DNA from: Porticoccaceae bacterium | Lineage (GTDB): Bacteria; Pseudomonadota; Gammaproteobacteria; Pseudomonadales; Porticoccaceae | Length of the DNA: 64,000 bases | Direction of reading: 5' to 3' | Assembly: GCA_021773435.1 (NCBI GenBank) | Contig: JAJFKC010000020.1 | Coordinates: forward strand, 62,001-126,000 | In this document: positions 50,817-59,850 of the stretch, piece after piece | Numbering within the stretch: position 1 is the first letter of the stretch | Layout: every line of letters starts with the position of its first letter | Program-made: the position numbers and the translations under genes | Notes under the pieces: generated by a model | Seen by the model: the letters and a program-made list of their open reading frames with translations, nothing else | Databases searched by the model: none | Told to the model about the DNA's origin: nothing

Positions 50817-51878
50817 ATGTCGAGTTTGAAAAATGATCGTCTATTGCGCGCGCTGTTGCGCCAGCCAGTGGATGTTACCCCAGTGTGGGTTATGAGACAG
50901 GCAGGTCGATATCTGCCAGAGTACCGAGCCCGCCGTCAGCGAGCTGGCGATTTTATGTCCCTTTGCAAAAATCCTGATGCTGCGTGTGCAGTGACGTTGC
51001 AGCCTTTAGAGCGCTTTAATCTTGATGCGGCGATCTTGTTCTCGGATATTCTAACTATCCCCGATGCCATGGGTCTTGGTTTATATTTTGAAGAAGGTGA
51101 GGGGCCAAGGTTTCAAAAGACTGTCGCAAGTATCAAAGACATAGAAAACCTGCCCATTGTAAATACTGCAGTTGATCTGCCTTATGTACTTGATGCTATT
51201 CGTTTGATTCGGCGCGAATTAAACGGGGCTGTTCCTCTTATCGGCTTCTCCGGTAGTCCGTGGACCCTGGCTACCTATATGATAGAGGGCGGCAGCAGCA
51301 AAGATTTTGCACGTATTAAAACCATGCTTTACAGCCAACCGGATGTGTTAGACATATTGCTGGAAAAGTTGACGGCGTCTGTTACAGATTATTTGAACGC
51401 GCAAATCGCTGCAGGTGCTCAGGCTGTTCAGATTTTTGATACCTGGGGTGGGGTGCTTAGTAATGCTGCATACCACCAGTTTTCCTTAAAGTATATGGCA
51501 CAGGTTGTGGATGGATTAATCACTGAATCTGAAGGTAGAGAAGTGCCTGTAATCCTTTTTACAAAGGGTGGCGGTGGCTGGCTCGAATCGATTGCCGGTT
51601 CAGGTTGTCATGGTATTGGCCTGGATTGGAGCCAGGATATTGGCGAGGCGAGAGAACGTGTGGGCGATCAGGTAGCGCTGCAGGGTAATATGGACCCGGC
51701 AATTTTACGTGCACCCATGTCGACCATCGAAGCCGAAGTAGACACGATACTTAGTCGGTACGGACAAGGGGTTGGTCACGTTTTTAACTTGGGACATGGG
51801 ATAACACCGGATATTGAGGTTGCGCAGGTAGCTGGCCTCGTCGATGCGGTACACGAACTATCAGCGAAATTTCATTGA
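50817..51878 (+). CDS. hemE: uroporphyrinogen decarboxylase
   Basis: A 353-residue TIM-barrel enzyme converting uroporphyrinogen III to coproporphyrinogen III. The N-terminal [16 protein letters not shown] is invariant in the family; [16 protein letters not shown] and [10 protein letters not shown] are present. It complements the hemCD genes elsewhere in the window. Confidence 0.97.
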   Translation: MSSLKNDRLLRALLRQPVDVTPVWVMRQAGRYLPEYRARRQRAGDFMSLCKNPDAACAVTLQPLERFNLDAAILFSDILTIPDAMGLGLYFEEGEGPRFQKTVASIKDIENLPIVNTAVDLPYVLDAIRLIRRELNGAVPLIGFSGSPWTLATYMIEGGSSKDFARIKTMLYSQPDVLDILLEKLTASVTDYLNAQIAAGAQAVQIFDTWGGVLSNAAYHQFSLKYMAQVVDGLITESEGREVPVILFTKGGGGWLESIAGSGCHGIGLDWSQDIGEARERVGDQVALQGNMDPAILRAPMSTIEAEVDTILSRYGQGVGHVFNLGHGITPDIEVAQVAGLVDAVHELSAKFH

Positions 51879-51909
51879 TGCTCGAAATGGGAATAGTTAC
51901 GGGTGTACC

Positions 51910-51941
51910 AATGAACCTGGAATGAACCTGGAATGAACCTG
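51910..51941. repeat. 11-bp repeat, three copies, after hemE
   Basis: AATGAACCTGG occurs at 51910 and 51921, then AATGAACCTG at 51932. It lies in the gap between convergent hemE and pilE. Confidence 0.92.
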
Positions 51942-52057
51942 AATTGGCCGAGTACTCGTAGATGAGTCGTTTTTATTTAGCGAGCCGCCGAAACGCCAGA
52001 TAACTAGTCATCGATAATAGGCTTTTTTATCAAGTTTGCCCGGAAGCTGATCGTTGA

Positions 52058-52504
52058 TCACCAGCAATTAGATGTGGCTGCTGTTTTTGCACCGGTGTGT
52101 GCTAGTGTCAATGTGCCACAAGAGTCACCCGATTGTGTGTTTTGTGGAGCAGCCTGGAGCTGGTAGGTGGTTTGGCCGACTCCGGTCAAGGTGATAGCGT
52201 AAAAACTATCAGTACCGTCCTTTGGTGATTTGGTAAATGGTAACGCAACGGCTGTGCCCCCCGTATCTTGATCAAAGCGATTATTCTCGGTGTAGAATCG
52301 TTGCATAAAACTGGCTAGTTCAACCAGGTCAGCTTTAGCAACGCCCCGTCGGGTTTTTTCGATTTGTCTCTGATAGCTGGGCAACGCCACTGCTGCGATA
52401 ATAGCCACAATTGCTACGGTGATCATAAGTTCCAACAGCGTAAACCCACGGAATGAATTAGCCGAGTTGTTTTGGTGTCGTTGCTTCAGGTGTCGTTTAA
52501 TCAT
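52058..52504 (-). CDS. pilE: type IV minor pilin PilE
   Basis: A 148-residue prepilin. A basic leader ends at G with cleavage before FTLLELMITVAIVAIIAAVALPSYQ, including Glu5 of the mature protein. The C-terminal domain has a Cys pair (GDSCGTLTL...SNCW). ATG 52504 overlaps the stop of the upstream gene by ATGA, so I prefer it to the longer frame at 52534. Last gene of the minor-pilin operon. Confidence 0.92.
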   Translation of the reverse strand: MIKRHLKQRHQNNSANSFRGFTLLELMITVAIVAIIAAVALPSYQRQIEKTRRGVAKADLVELASFMQRFYTENNRFDQDTGGTAVALPFTKSPKDGTDSFYAITLTGVGQTTYQLQAAPQNTQSGDSCGTLTLAHTGAKTAATSNCW

Positions 52505-52842
52505 CGTGACGATCCTGATCCACTCAATAGCCATATCACTTGTACACGAGTGTTGTTAGGACGTGCAGCGAAGGCGAGGCCGACTTGATCCCCAATTTTT
52601 ACAATTGGTTGCTTTTCTCCCCGTCTGTTTCTTTCTTGCACGATAACATTACGGACGAGCTGAAAGGATTTACCATTAACCGCAATTTTTTTCTGGGGGA
52701 GATTTATCTTGGTGACCTGGCCAATGACATCATAATTTTGGGCATGGAGAACCCCCGCTCCCGGCCCACTTATTAGGCCAAGAATGATCGTTGTTGCAAG
52801 CAGGCGTTTGATTGAGAGGGACACATTTCTGAATGTTTTCAT
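52501..52842 (-). CDS. pilY2: PilY2-like small exported protein
   Basis: A 113-residue protein with a signal peptide (cleavage near VLHA-QN, residue 34) and a short beta-rich domain: DVIGQVTKINLPQKKIAVNGKSFQLV. Its position between pilY1 and pilE and its size match PilY2 of Pseudomonas; the sequence match alone is weak. Its function in pilus biogenesis is unclear. Translationally coupled to pilE. Confidence 0.72.
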   Translation of the reverse strand: MKTFRNVSLSIKRLLATTIILGLISGPGAGVLHAQNYDVIGQVTKINLPQKKIAVNGKSFQLVRNVIVQERNRRGEKQPIVKIGDQVGLAFAARPNNTRVQVIWLLSGSGSSR

Positions 52843-52887
52843 TTATAGGATTCCTTGTTAACAGGTATGTGGAATGTATATATGTAT

Positions 52888-55800
52888 TTAATTCTCGAGA
52901 TATTGCCAGGACTTCCTTCCCCTGCTGCCCTTTCCAGGGTTTTCCACAATAATATCAATATTGCCTGTCGAGCCGCTTTCATATTTATATTCGGTTTTGC
53001 CGTCTTCACTGACTACGATTCCAGGTGTCGGTATAACGCCGATTTCCGGTGGCGATTTTCGTCCGCTGGCTGGGATAAAATCGTCATTACCATCCCCATC
53101 AATGTCACCCAGGTTTTGAAGATAATCTTCTTCATCAAACTCATCGTCATCATTGAGATCGAATGGTGTAAAGGGCAGTCTACCCCCTGAGATAGCATCT
53201 ATTTCCATCAACCAGCCGGTGCCGCCGGTGCATGGATCTTCATCTGGAATCAAGGTGGTGAAAATGATTCTTTCATTTCTTAATACAGAATTACTGACCT
53301 GGCGTTCACCATAATTGCTGGACGCGCCACCATCCTGGTTAAATAGATCAAGATACCAACCCTTATGAGTGCTCCAGTTGGGGGCGAGTTGTGTTGTGGC
53401 CCTTAACTCTACACCAAATTCGACCACTTCTTTGAAGATCGTTTGTTCCAACAAAGCGGCTCTGGTAAAGGCTGAAAAGCTACCGTCGTCTTCGTCCCAG
53501 ATTGCGTAAAATGTTTGGTCGTGTTGCGACAGGACATCGTTATCGCCCACCTCTATGTATTTGCCAGTGCCGAAATAGATTAGGTAGCCGCCAGAGGGGT
53601 GTCTCCCCACTTGAGGTTTACTGGTAATTTGCTGAAAATTCGAGCTGCTGCATGAATTGCCTGCACAGGCCGTGAACAATGGGACCGAGTTAGCCACCGC
53701 CCAGGTACTTGCTGAGGCGCTGGTAAGGTCAAACTTCCACAGGTTGCCCTGAAGGTCGCCGGCATAAACATAATCGGCAATGCTATCGTCGTCGATATCC
53801 ACGACCGCAGCCTCAGAGAGGCCGTTGGGGTAATTATTGCCACTGGGGTCAGATGCACTGCCAACACCGGTGTCTATTTTTTTGATCAAATCGCCGGTCG
53901 CGAGATCGACGATATATAGCACGGCATTGCCTGTTGTACTGTCATTGGTTGCTCCGTCACTGTCGTTATCTCGCGTATTATCGTAGCCATTCCCGAAAAT
54001 TGCCGCCCATTTGCCATTGTGTAAGCGGACAATATTGGCCTGACCAAAGGTATAACCCAGGTCAGCATCAAAGTTGCTGTTGGTGCCCGAGCCTGTGTCT
54101 GTGTCGTTGTCGGTGAACTCCCATAGCACCTTGGTTTTTGCTGTGCTTTCGGAATTGAAATCAGTGGGGTCGGTGACATCCAGGGCAAAGATACCTTGCC
54201 CACCTGCCCGCAAACTGCCCACCAATATTGTTTTCCAGTTGCCACCTAAAAAGGCATCAACAATGGTCGGTGAACCATCGACATAAAATCGGTGCGAGTA
54301 AGTGGTGCTTGATAAATCAACGAGGCCGTCAAATAGCTCATTAGGGATGTAGCCAAATTTTTCGAGGCCGGTGTCGCCATCAAATGCATGCAACATACCA
54401 TCGTTAGCACCAATATAGACCAATGATGTACGTCCGGCGCCAGAATTCATTAGTTTTAGACTTGCCACAAAAGATGAATAGGGGATAGCGTCCTCAGGCT
54501 CGGTGGTCGCCCCATTCCAGTTGTCAGGGTAATGGTAGTTAGTGGAGCCAACCACAGAGGGCGCGGAATTGACTAGATCACCTAATAAACTGTTTCGAAT
54601 TCTAAACTGGTCGCTTCCGCCCTTACCCAGCTCGTTTATACTATCGCCTCGCAAATAATTTAACACGTCTGCAGAACCCAGTAATGCCTGTTGGGCGGCT
54701 GAAATGTCACTCCACCTAAATGTCTGTGGGTTGACGCCATCGTGGGTAATAATCACTCGTGACCCAGAAGATGGGAACATCGGGTCCACCCAAACATTAC
54801 TGCCTAGCGTACCATCGGGATTAATGGGAAGCGCCAATAACGTTCCAATCCAGGTGGTACTGTCAAATTTGGCCTGGTATATCTTGGTATCTGTAGCAAT
54901 GGAGCCCGTATTCAAGGCTACAGATGCAGCTGAACCCACTCGCTTGGCAACACTAGCGAGAATGGCGGTTAGTTGCCTGACAAAAGTTTCGGGGTCTGCG
55001 GCGCTGAAAAATTCCCCCCTACTATTAACGGCTGCGTGCCACATGTCGTCAATGTGTTGAGGATTTCCGATAACGGGGTCAGGCCAATTTGTCGTACCAG
55101 CTTGTAAGCCGATCCAGTCAGTTCCATTGGGATCGGAATCTAAACTGCCGGTGACGCCCAATCCTACCGTGTAATTGACAAGGTGTTGCCAAAAAGCGGG
55201 GTCAGCTGAACTTGTAGGTACTTCATTAGACAGGTCTGTGCGTAAGTCATTGACCCAGTATTCCATGGCGTAATCTGCAAGAGTGTCGGAAGAGCCGTCG
55301 CTATAGGGTGGGCCTGGAGTATAGGTAAAGCTTTGGTTTGGACTGCCCACCGCTGGAGGCGGCCCGGTAATGGTGGCGTGGGCGGTGTTGTCGACATTAC
55401 CTACGGCTGGCGCCGCGCCGTTGTAGTAACCGTCCGTCATCAGAATATTGAAACTCTGCCGGCACACTAATTGGTCGGTTGTATCGTTGGTACCGGGGAT
55501 TTCGCCCCAAGGGCCTTTATTATCATTGCGTTCAAAGTAGTCACCTACAGCATTCAATGCCCTGCGGAGCGGTGTACCTGAAGTGGGTATGTTATGCCCG
55601 TACAGGTCATCGAAAAACTGGCTACGGTCAGCACCCGCAAACGGCCGCAGTCCGCGTACCAGAGCGCCTAGGCTGGTGACCGAGTCAATACTAGCTGGAC
55701 CTACGTTAATGGCCGAAAAGCCGACCCTCGTTTTGTCCCCCTGGGTGGCAAAAGCCCTGCCGACTCCACCCCTGGCAGTTAGAATGCGTGAGCGGTAATA

Positions 55801-56553
55801 GGTGTACCAATTGGCAAAATTCTGTATTTCCTGGGCGTAAGTGCAGGTAGTGGGGGTGGGGTTGCAATCAGTACGTTTTGAACCACCGGTATAACTGGTT
55901 ACTGTCGGCGTGATAAGTACCTGGGTAAAGTTGGCTGCAGTCCACTCGGTAACATTATCGAAAACAACGCCGGTATAGCGATAATAAACCGCTGGCCAAA
56001 ATGTCCGACTAGCGCTAGTAGTGGTCACACCGCCAGGAAACCCTACCGGTAATCCGTTATAGGTTTCCCAATTGGCGGTTTGGGTATTATTAACCGTCAG
56101 GTCGCGACAACCAGCACCTGTATTGTAGGGGTTGTGCGGCGCACAGGTAATCGATGCGGCTCCGATGGGGAGGCCGCTTGACGTTACCCAGGGCACATAG
56201 GTGATTTCGGGGTTGTAGTACATCTTGTTTATCTGGGGGCTGCGTGTTCTGGAGCTGTAAGACAATGCGCTGTTGAATTCGGGTACAAAGTTGCCGTAAT
56301 CGCTGGGGCCATAGACATTGCTGGCTCGCGGGTAGACAAAGAATGTCCAGTTATCATCGGGCATGTATTCCCAGTGCATGGAACCGGAGTCATCCAGCGT
56401 GAACATGATGTTGGCGGGAACGCCGCCGCCCAGAAGTAGAGGCACGGGACTCAGGGACAGGGGCGTTGCGTTAATTGTCGAGATGTAAGCCGCTATGATG
56501 GCGTATAACAGATGCCGTACTCGGTTAAGCGCTTTGTTAGTAGAGTTCCTCAT
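52888..56553 (-). CDS. pilY1: type IV pilus tip adhesin/biogenesis factor PilY1
   Basis: A 1221-residue exported protein with a signal peptide (about 1-30). The N-terminal part is VWA-like, with the metal site LDDSGSMHWEY. The C-terminal half is the PilY1 beta-propeller, with YIGANDGMLHAFDGDTG and the calcium-loop motif D-I-DDDSIAD in VVDIDDDSIADYVYAGDLQG. A further Asp-rich stretch (DLNDDDEFDEEDYLQNLGDI) near the C terminus looks like another calcium-binding loop. PilY1 primes pilus assembly with the minor pilins and acts in adhesion and surface sensing. Followed by pilY2 and pilE, preceded by pilX. Confidence 0.94.
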   Translation of the reverse strand: MRNSTNKALNRVRHLLYAIIAAYISTINATPLSLSPVPLLLGGGVPANIMFTLDDSGSMHWEYMPDDNWTFFVYPRASNVYGPSDYGNFVPEFNSALSYSSRTRSPQINKMYYNPEITYVPWVTSSGLPIGAASITCAPHNPYNTGAGCRDLTVNNTQTANWETYNGLPVGFPGGVTTTSASRTFWPAVYYRYTGVVFDNVTEWTAANFTQVLITPTVTSYTGGSKRTDCNPTPTTCTYAQEIQNFANWYTYYRSRILTARGGVGRAFATQGDKTRVGFSAINVGPASIDSVTSLGALVRGLRPFAGADRSQFFDDLYGHNIPTSGTPLRRALNAVGDYFERNDNKGPWGEIPGTNDTTDQLVCRQSFNILMTDGYYNGAAPAVGNVDNTAHATITGPPPAVGSPNQSFTYTPGPPYSDGSSDTLADYAMEYWVNDLRTDLSNEVPTSSADPAFWQHLVNYTVGLGVTGSLDSDPNGTDWIGLQAGTTNWPDPVIGNPQHIDDMWHAAVNSRGEFFSAADPETFVRQLTAILASVAKRVGSAASVALNTGSIATDTKIYQAKFDSTTWIGTLLALPINPDGTLGSNVWVDPMFPSSGSRVIITHDGVNPQTFRWSDISAAQQALLGSADVLNYLRGDSINELGKGGSDQFRIRNSLLGDLVNSAPSVVGSTNYHYPDNWNGATTEPEDAIPYSSFVASLKLMNSGAGRTSLVYIGANDGMLHAFDGDTGLEKFGYIPNELFDGLVDLSSTTYSHRFYVDGSPTIVDAFLGGNWKTILVGSLRAGGQGIFALDVTDPTDFNSESTAKTKVLWEFTDNDTDTGSGTNSNFDADLGYTFGQANIVRLHNGKWAAIFGNGYDNTRDNDSDGATNDSTTGNAVLYIVDLATGDLIKKIDTGVGSASDPSGNNYPNGLSEAAVVDIDDDSIADYVYAGDLQGNLWKFDLTSASASTWAVANSVPLFTACAGNSCSSSNFQQITSKPQVGRHPSGGYLIYFGTGKYIEVGDNDVLSQHDQTFYAIWDEDDGSFSAFTRAALLEQTIFKEVVEFGVELRATTQLAPNWSTHKGWYLDLFNQDGGASSNYGERQVSNSVLRNERIIFTTLIPDEDPCTGGTGWLMEIDAISGGRLPFTPFDLNDDDEFDEEDYLQNLGDIDGDGNDDFIPASGRKSPPEIGVIPTPGIVVSEDGKTEYKYESGSTGNIDIIVENPGKGSRGRKSWQYLEN

Positions 56554-57090
56554 TTAAAACCTCCTGGCGTACATGCTTTGCAGTTTTACCAGGGTTCGGT
56601 CAGTGCCACCTGTTGCCCTGCTAGTTATCCGATAAAAATTCAATCCAGTAGCGGTTTGTTGCTGGCCAATGCTCAAGCTATCTTTCACGAACGTATCCTC
56701 TTCGATAATTCGCCTGGGCTGGGATTCAACGTAAGCAATTCCGCTCAAAGCGACCGCGTTACTTCCCCACCATGAGGAGCTCTGAGTGGCCCACCAACTA
56801 CCTGTGCCGATATCTTCAAACCCCCAGACGCCGTTGCTACCGGTATTGTCGGGGTCAGGTAACGAATTACTGTCGTCCAGCCACAATTCCCCGCTTCGCA
56901 GCGCACTTTCCGCCGCCTGGTAGGCAAAATTCCAGTCTCGGGTGTTTCCGGCCATTTTTTCTTCAAAAACAGAGCCTTGCATGGTGCTGATGCCAATTGC
57001 CGTTAAGGCGAGCAGCAAGATCAGGCTTAAAAACAGCACGGCCCCTTTTTGATCCCCTCGGGGGGGATTGTTAGTCCGTTTGGTAATCAT
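56554..57090 (-). CDS. pilX: minor pilin PilX
   Basis: A 178-residue prepilin-like protein. Cleavage is expected in QKG-AVLFLSLILLLALTAIGIS; there is no Glu5, as is normal for PilX. The family block EEKMAGNTRDWNFAYQAAESALRSGE is clear. The start overlaps the pilW stop. Confidence 0.92.
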   Translation of the reverse strand: MITKRTNNPPRGDQKGAVLFLSLILLLALTAIGISTMQGSVFEEKMAGNTRDWNFAYQAAESALRSGELWLDDSNSLPDPDNTGSNGVWGFEDIGTGSWWATQSSSWWGSNAVALSGIAYVESQPRRIIEEDTFVKDSLSIGQQQTATGLNFYRITSRATGGTDRTLVKLQSMYARRF

Positions 57091-57974
57091 AAGATAGAGT
57101 TTCGTATTGCGACGGTTGTGGTTATGACTCGGTAAAGGTAATTATCGGATGCAGTTACAGTGTTGTCGTCAAAAGCGTATGTTTGGAATGATCCGTCAGG
57201 AGTAAGGCGATCATTTTCGGATTTTAATAGCATGCTAATACGAGCGCTCACCACGCGGCCATAATTCAGCGTCGTGCAATCATTACCCGATCCCAGGGTG
57301 GTTCCAGCATTGAGATAACAATGGGCTGTGACATTGCTTGAGACAGCGCCGTCGGTGTTCATCCCATACCTGATTTGCATATCTTCCACGTTATCGATCA
57401 GTGGCCGCGTCAGGGTATTGTTGGTGCCCGTACCGGGATCAAAAATGTCTGAACGGCAGGACAGCGTATTATCGTCATTTATATAGAAGCGATTGGTGGC
57501 GATAAATCCGCTGCTAATGACTCGGTCAAGGCAGTCCCGCGTTGAGTTGTCAGTTGCGCCACGGTATCTGAGTGCAATTGTATTGCTACCATCCAGTACG
57601 CCATCGCTAGAGCCGCCTGGGTTGTCATCAGTGCCACTGATCGATTCACCGCTCGAAAATGATATTGGTGGGGGGACAGAGGGGCTCGATGGCGTGGTGT
57701 AGGCAGAGAACTGTGATGCCATGTCCGTAGTCGCGTCTTCACGGTAACCAGTCATGCTGATAGTTTTGTTGATTACCGCTATTGCAAATCGACCATCCTC
57801 TTGAACGCGTGACAAATCTTCCTGAACTCTAAAAGCGACCCGGTTCCCGAGCAAGACCTGTAAAAGAGCAGTCACCAGGAATAATCCTAATGACATAGCG
57901 ATTAGTAGTTCTAACAGGGTGTAACCTGATTGACCATTACGAGCGTGATGAGTAAGGTAATTGATGGTTTTCAT
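57087..57974 (-). CDS. pilW: minor pilin PilW
   Basis: A 295-residue prepilin with cleavage in QSG-YTLLELLIAMSLGLFLVTALLQVLL. The conserved RVQEDGRFAIAVI follows. ATG 57974 overlaps the pilV stop by one base; the longer frame to 58037 lies in pilV and is rejected. Confidence 0.92.
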   Translation of the reverse strand: MKTINYLTHHARNGQSGYTLLELLIAMSLGLFLVTALLQVLLGNRVAFRVQEDLSRVQEDGRFAIAVINKTISMTGYREDATTDMASQFSAYTTPSSPSVPPPISFSSGESISGTDDNPGGSSDGVLDGSNTIALRYRGATDNSTRDCLDRVISSGFIATNRFYINDDNTLSCRSDIFDPGTGTNNTLTRPLIDNVEDMQIRYGMNTDGAVSSNVTAHCYLNAGTTLGSGNDCTTLNYGRVVSARISMLLKSENDRLTPDGSFQTYAFDDNTVTASDNYLYRVITTTVAIRNSIL

Positions 57975-58504
57975 TAGGGTTGAATATTCAGGGAAAATGT
58001 TTGGCTGGCAAACCCAGTGCCTTCGGCCTCTTGCCATTGAACCTGTATTGAATGAAGTGAGCCGCGGGTGCAGGGGTCAGCATCCGTTGCGTCAGAATCT
58101 GCACAGGAAATGGAACCGGTTCCAGAAGGCAACGCGGTGGTTAAGGAGTCATACCATATATCAAGGTCGGCATTTGCCATTTCCGTAGGTGAGCACACAT
58201 TAACGGTTGCAGTGCCGGAAAAAGAAGATGAACAGTCATAAGCGGGTGATGGCTGAGAGGATGCCACATATGTGCCATTTACCGCAGCGGTGACATTGGC
58301 CCTTATCCGGTCGCTGATATTGTAAGTTAGCTGAGTGGCCTGAGTTCTCAGGTCGGCAGTGCGATTGAATTTGATGCCCTGGGTTTGTAAAGCAGCAAAC
58401 CCAAGCATGCCCAGTGCCATTACAAAGACTGTGATGAGCACCTCAATCAATGTAAACCCACGTCCTCGAAACATCGCTAAATTGTCCGTCGTTTTCTTAT
58501 TCAT
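57974..58504 (-). CDS. pilV: minor pilin PilV
   Basis: A 176-residue prepilin with cleavage in RG-FTLIEVLITVFVMALGMLGFAALQ. The family block TQATQLTYNISDRIRAN follows. Its start overlaps the fimU stop by one base. Confidence 0.93.
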   Translation of the reverse strand: MNKKTTDNLAMFRGRGFTLIEVLITVFVMALGMLGFAALQTQGIKFNRTADLRTQATQLTYNISDRIRANVTAAVNGTYVASSQPSPAYDCSSSFSGTATVNVCSPTEMANADLDIWYDSLTTALPSGTGSISCADSDATDADPCTRGSLHSIQVQWQEAEGTGFASQTFSLNIQP

Positions 58505-59118
58505 CAGGGATTGCAGCTCGTCAATGAAACGTCGCTGTCGGATGGCCTTAATTTCCTGACTCTGCCTGTATTGCTTAAGTTCACCACCCAGGCGTTCTGG
58601 TCGTCGAAATCGCCACTACCATCGCGATCGTCGTCAAAACATACGGCCAGTTGGCCATTTGAACCAACACCGTATCCTCGAGCACTAAAAACTACGCGGT
58701 TTTGGACATTGCTATTACCTCGCAGGGTGTACTGGGCACTATCGAGACCATCATTAACCAGAATGATTTCTTCCCCTACGTCTACGACACCTGTGTTTGC
58801 CGGATCAACAAAGACGATCCAGCCGGCATCCCATTCGCCGCTACAACTAGTGCCATTGGAACTCTTACACATCGTCATCTGCGAGTTTCTGTGTACTGCT
58901 TCACTACGAGCGACATTAAGGCTGGATATGAAATCATTTACTTCACCAGATAGTTTGTTGGTCTTTAGTACTGAAATAAGACTGGGCGCAGCGAGGGTCA
59001 TTAGAACGGCGGCTATAGCGATCGCTATCAACAGCTCCAGCAGGGTAAATCCGTGCGAACACCGCTGGCATCGAGCACCCCGGTCGGTTTTCCCTTTAGT
59101 ATTCAGCAAAGTTTTCAT
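58504..59118 (-). CDS. fimU: minor pilin FimU/FimT (GspH family)
   Basis: A 204-residue GspH-type prepilin. A 23-residue basic leader with two Cys precedes FTLLELLIAIAIAAVLMTLAAPS. The NDFISSLNVARSEAVHRNSQM helix and a GspH beta domain follow. First gene of fimU-pilV-pilW-pilX-pilY1-pilY2-pilE. Only one fimU/fimT-type gene is present here. A 14-bp duplication creates a second ATG just upstream. Confidence 0.9.
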   Translation of the reverse strand: MKTLLNTKGKTDRGARCQRCSHGFTLLELLIAIAIAAVLMTLAAPSLISVLKTNKLSGEVNDFISSLNVARSEAVHRNSQMTMCKSSNGTSCSGEWDAGWIVFVDPANTGVVDVGEEIILVNDGLDSAQYTLRGNSNVQNRVVFSARGYGVGSNGQLAVCFDDDRDGSGDFDDQNAWVVNLSNTGRVRKLRPSDSDVSLTSCNP

Positions 59119-59138
59119 TGTTGGGTTTTCATTGTTGG
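59111..59138. repeat. 14-bp tandem duplication at the fimU start
   Basis: GTTTTCATTGTTGG occurs twice end to end. On the fimU strand it gives two ATGAAAAC start contexts: the upstream ATG (59132) opens a five-codon frame (MKTQQ) whose TGA overlaps the real fimU ATG. Confidence 0.92.
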
Positions 59139-59390
59139 TTGGTCTGATCCGTCTTTGAATTTCTGTCTTATATTGGGTTAATTTACACTCATGATTTGGA
59201 CAAAAGAACAGCTTGCTGACAGGCGGTGCAAATTTAAGTGTAAAGTGTTATATTTAATCCTAGTTGTGCAGTCTACATTATAATATACTGTTTTTCATAG
59301 GAAAAAATAATGAAATGGTGGTAGGTTTTGATCGATTTTAGGAAGCTTCGGAAAATAATTTTCGGATTTGTGAACGGGGACACATTTGAA

Positions 59391-59415
59391 ACTTGGGTTA
59401 ATCATTAACCCAAGT
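59391..59415. repeat. 25-bp perfect palindrome
   Basis: ACTTGGGTTA-ATCAT-TAACCCAAGT: 10-bp arms around a five-base centre, without a T-run. It may be a regulator site or a remnant of a REP-like element. Confidence 0.85.
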
Positions 59416-59496
59416 ATAAGGTGCCGGGGAGGGTGTTCGCACAGTGATCAGTGCCAGGTAAGAAGATCCTTCTTCTCTATTACTAGTGGATTCTTT

Positions 59497-59530
59497 TATT
59501 TGAAAGGGCAACGTATTTGAAAGGGCAACG
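59497..59530. repeat. 17-bp tandem duplication
   Basis: TATTTGAAAGGGCAACG occurs twice, exactly end to end. Confidence 0.92.
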
Positions 59531-59766
59531 GCTAAAACTGATTAATTTAGTTGTTTTTAACGATGTAGCTTGAACTCAAACTATCCGGGAGCTCAACATC
59601 TATATGGTATCAAGGGAAATGCGTCATTTTTTTTTGAAGCGGCTCACATTGTGCTGATGTTAATTAGCGCCGGTCGGCAAATAACACCGCCCATACGAAT
59701 CGTCTTGCAAAAGGCATTATTTTGTTTAACCTTCCCTAGCAAGACAAGACATTCCAGACCCTCACG

Positions 59767-59786
59767 CCGGGGCGTCCCGGTTTTTT
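59767..59786 (+). terminator. orphan intrinsic terminator before the HD-GYP gene
   Basis: CCGGG-GCGT-CCCGG hairpin followed by TTTTTT. No coding gene ends just upstream, so it may end a small RNA or attenuate the following gene, which starts 65 bases further on. Confidence 0.7.
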
Positions 59787-59850
59787 GTTGTTTCTCCTAT
59801 AGAGAGCGGGGTGCGCGCCGGGGTTTGGCTCTGGCATAGCGATAATCAAC

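Larger units (their letters stand above)
59139..59850. other. 710-base interval without a clear gene
   Basis: It holds, in order, the presumed promoter of the minor-pilin operon (not resolved), a 25-bp palindrome (59391-59415), a 17-bp tandem duplication (59497-59530) and an intrinsic terminator (59767-59786) pointing toward the HD-GYP gene. An 89-codon frame at 59570-59839 crosses the terminator and looks non-coding. Confidence 0.6.

Noticed and set aside
58511-59158. 215-codon plus-strand frame opposite fimU
   Set aside because: Antisense to a clear prepilin gene; composition typical of a shadow frame.
59365-59380. AlgR-type box near GTGAACGGG upstream of fimU
   Set aside because: Only about 6 of 9 positions match the Pseudomonas consensus, no better than chance in this interval.
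59570-59839. 89-codon open frame before the HD-GYP gene
   Set aside because: It runs through an intrinsic terminator and ends in Arg-rich, low-quality sequence; no recognisable family and no good ribosome-binding site.
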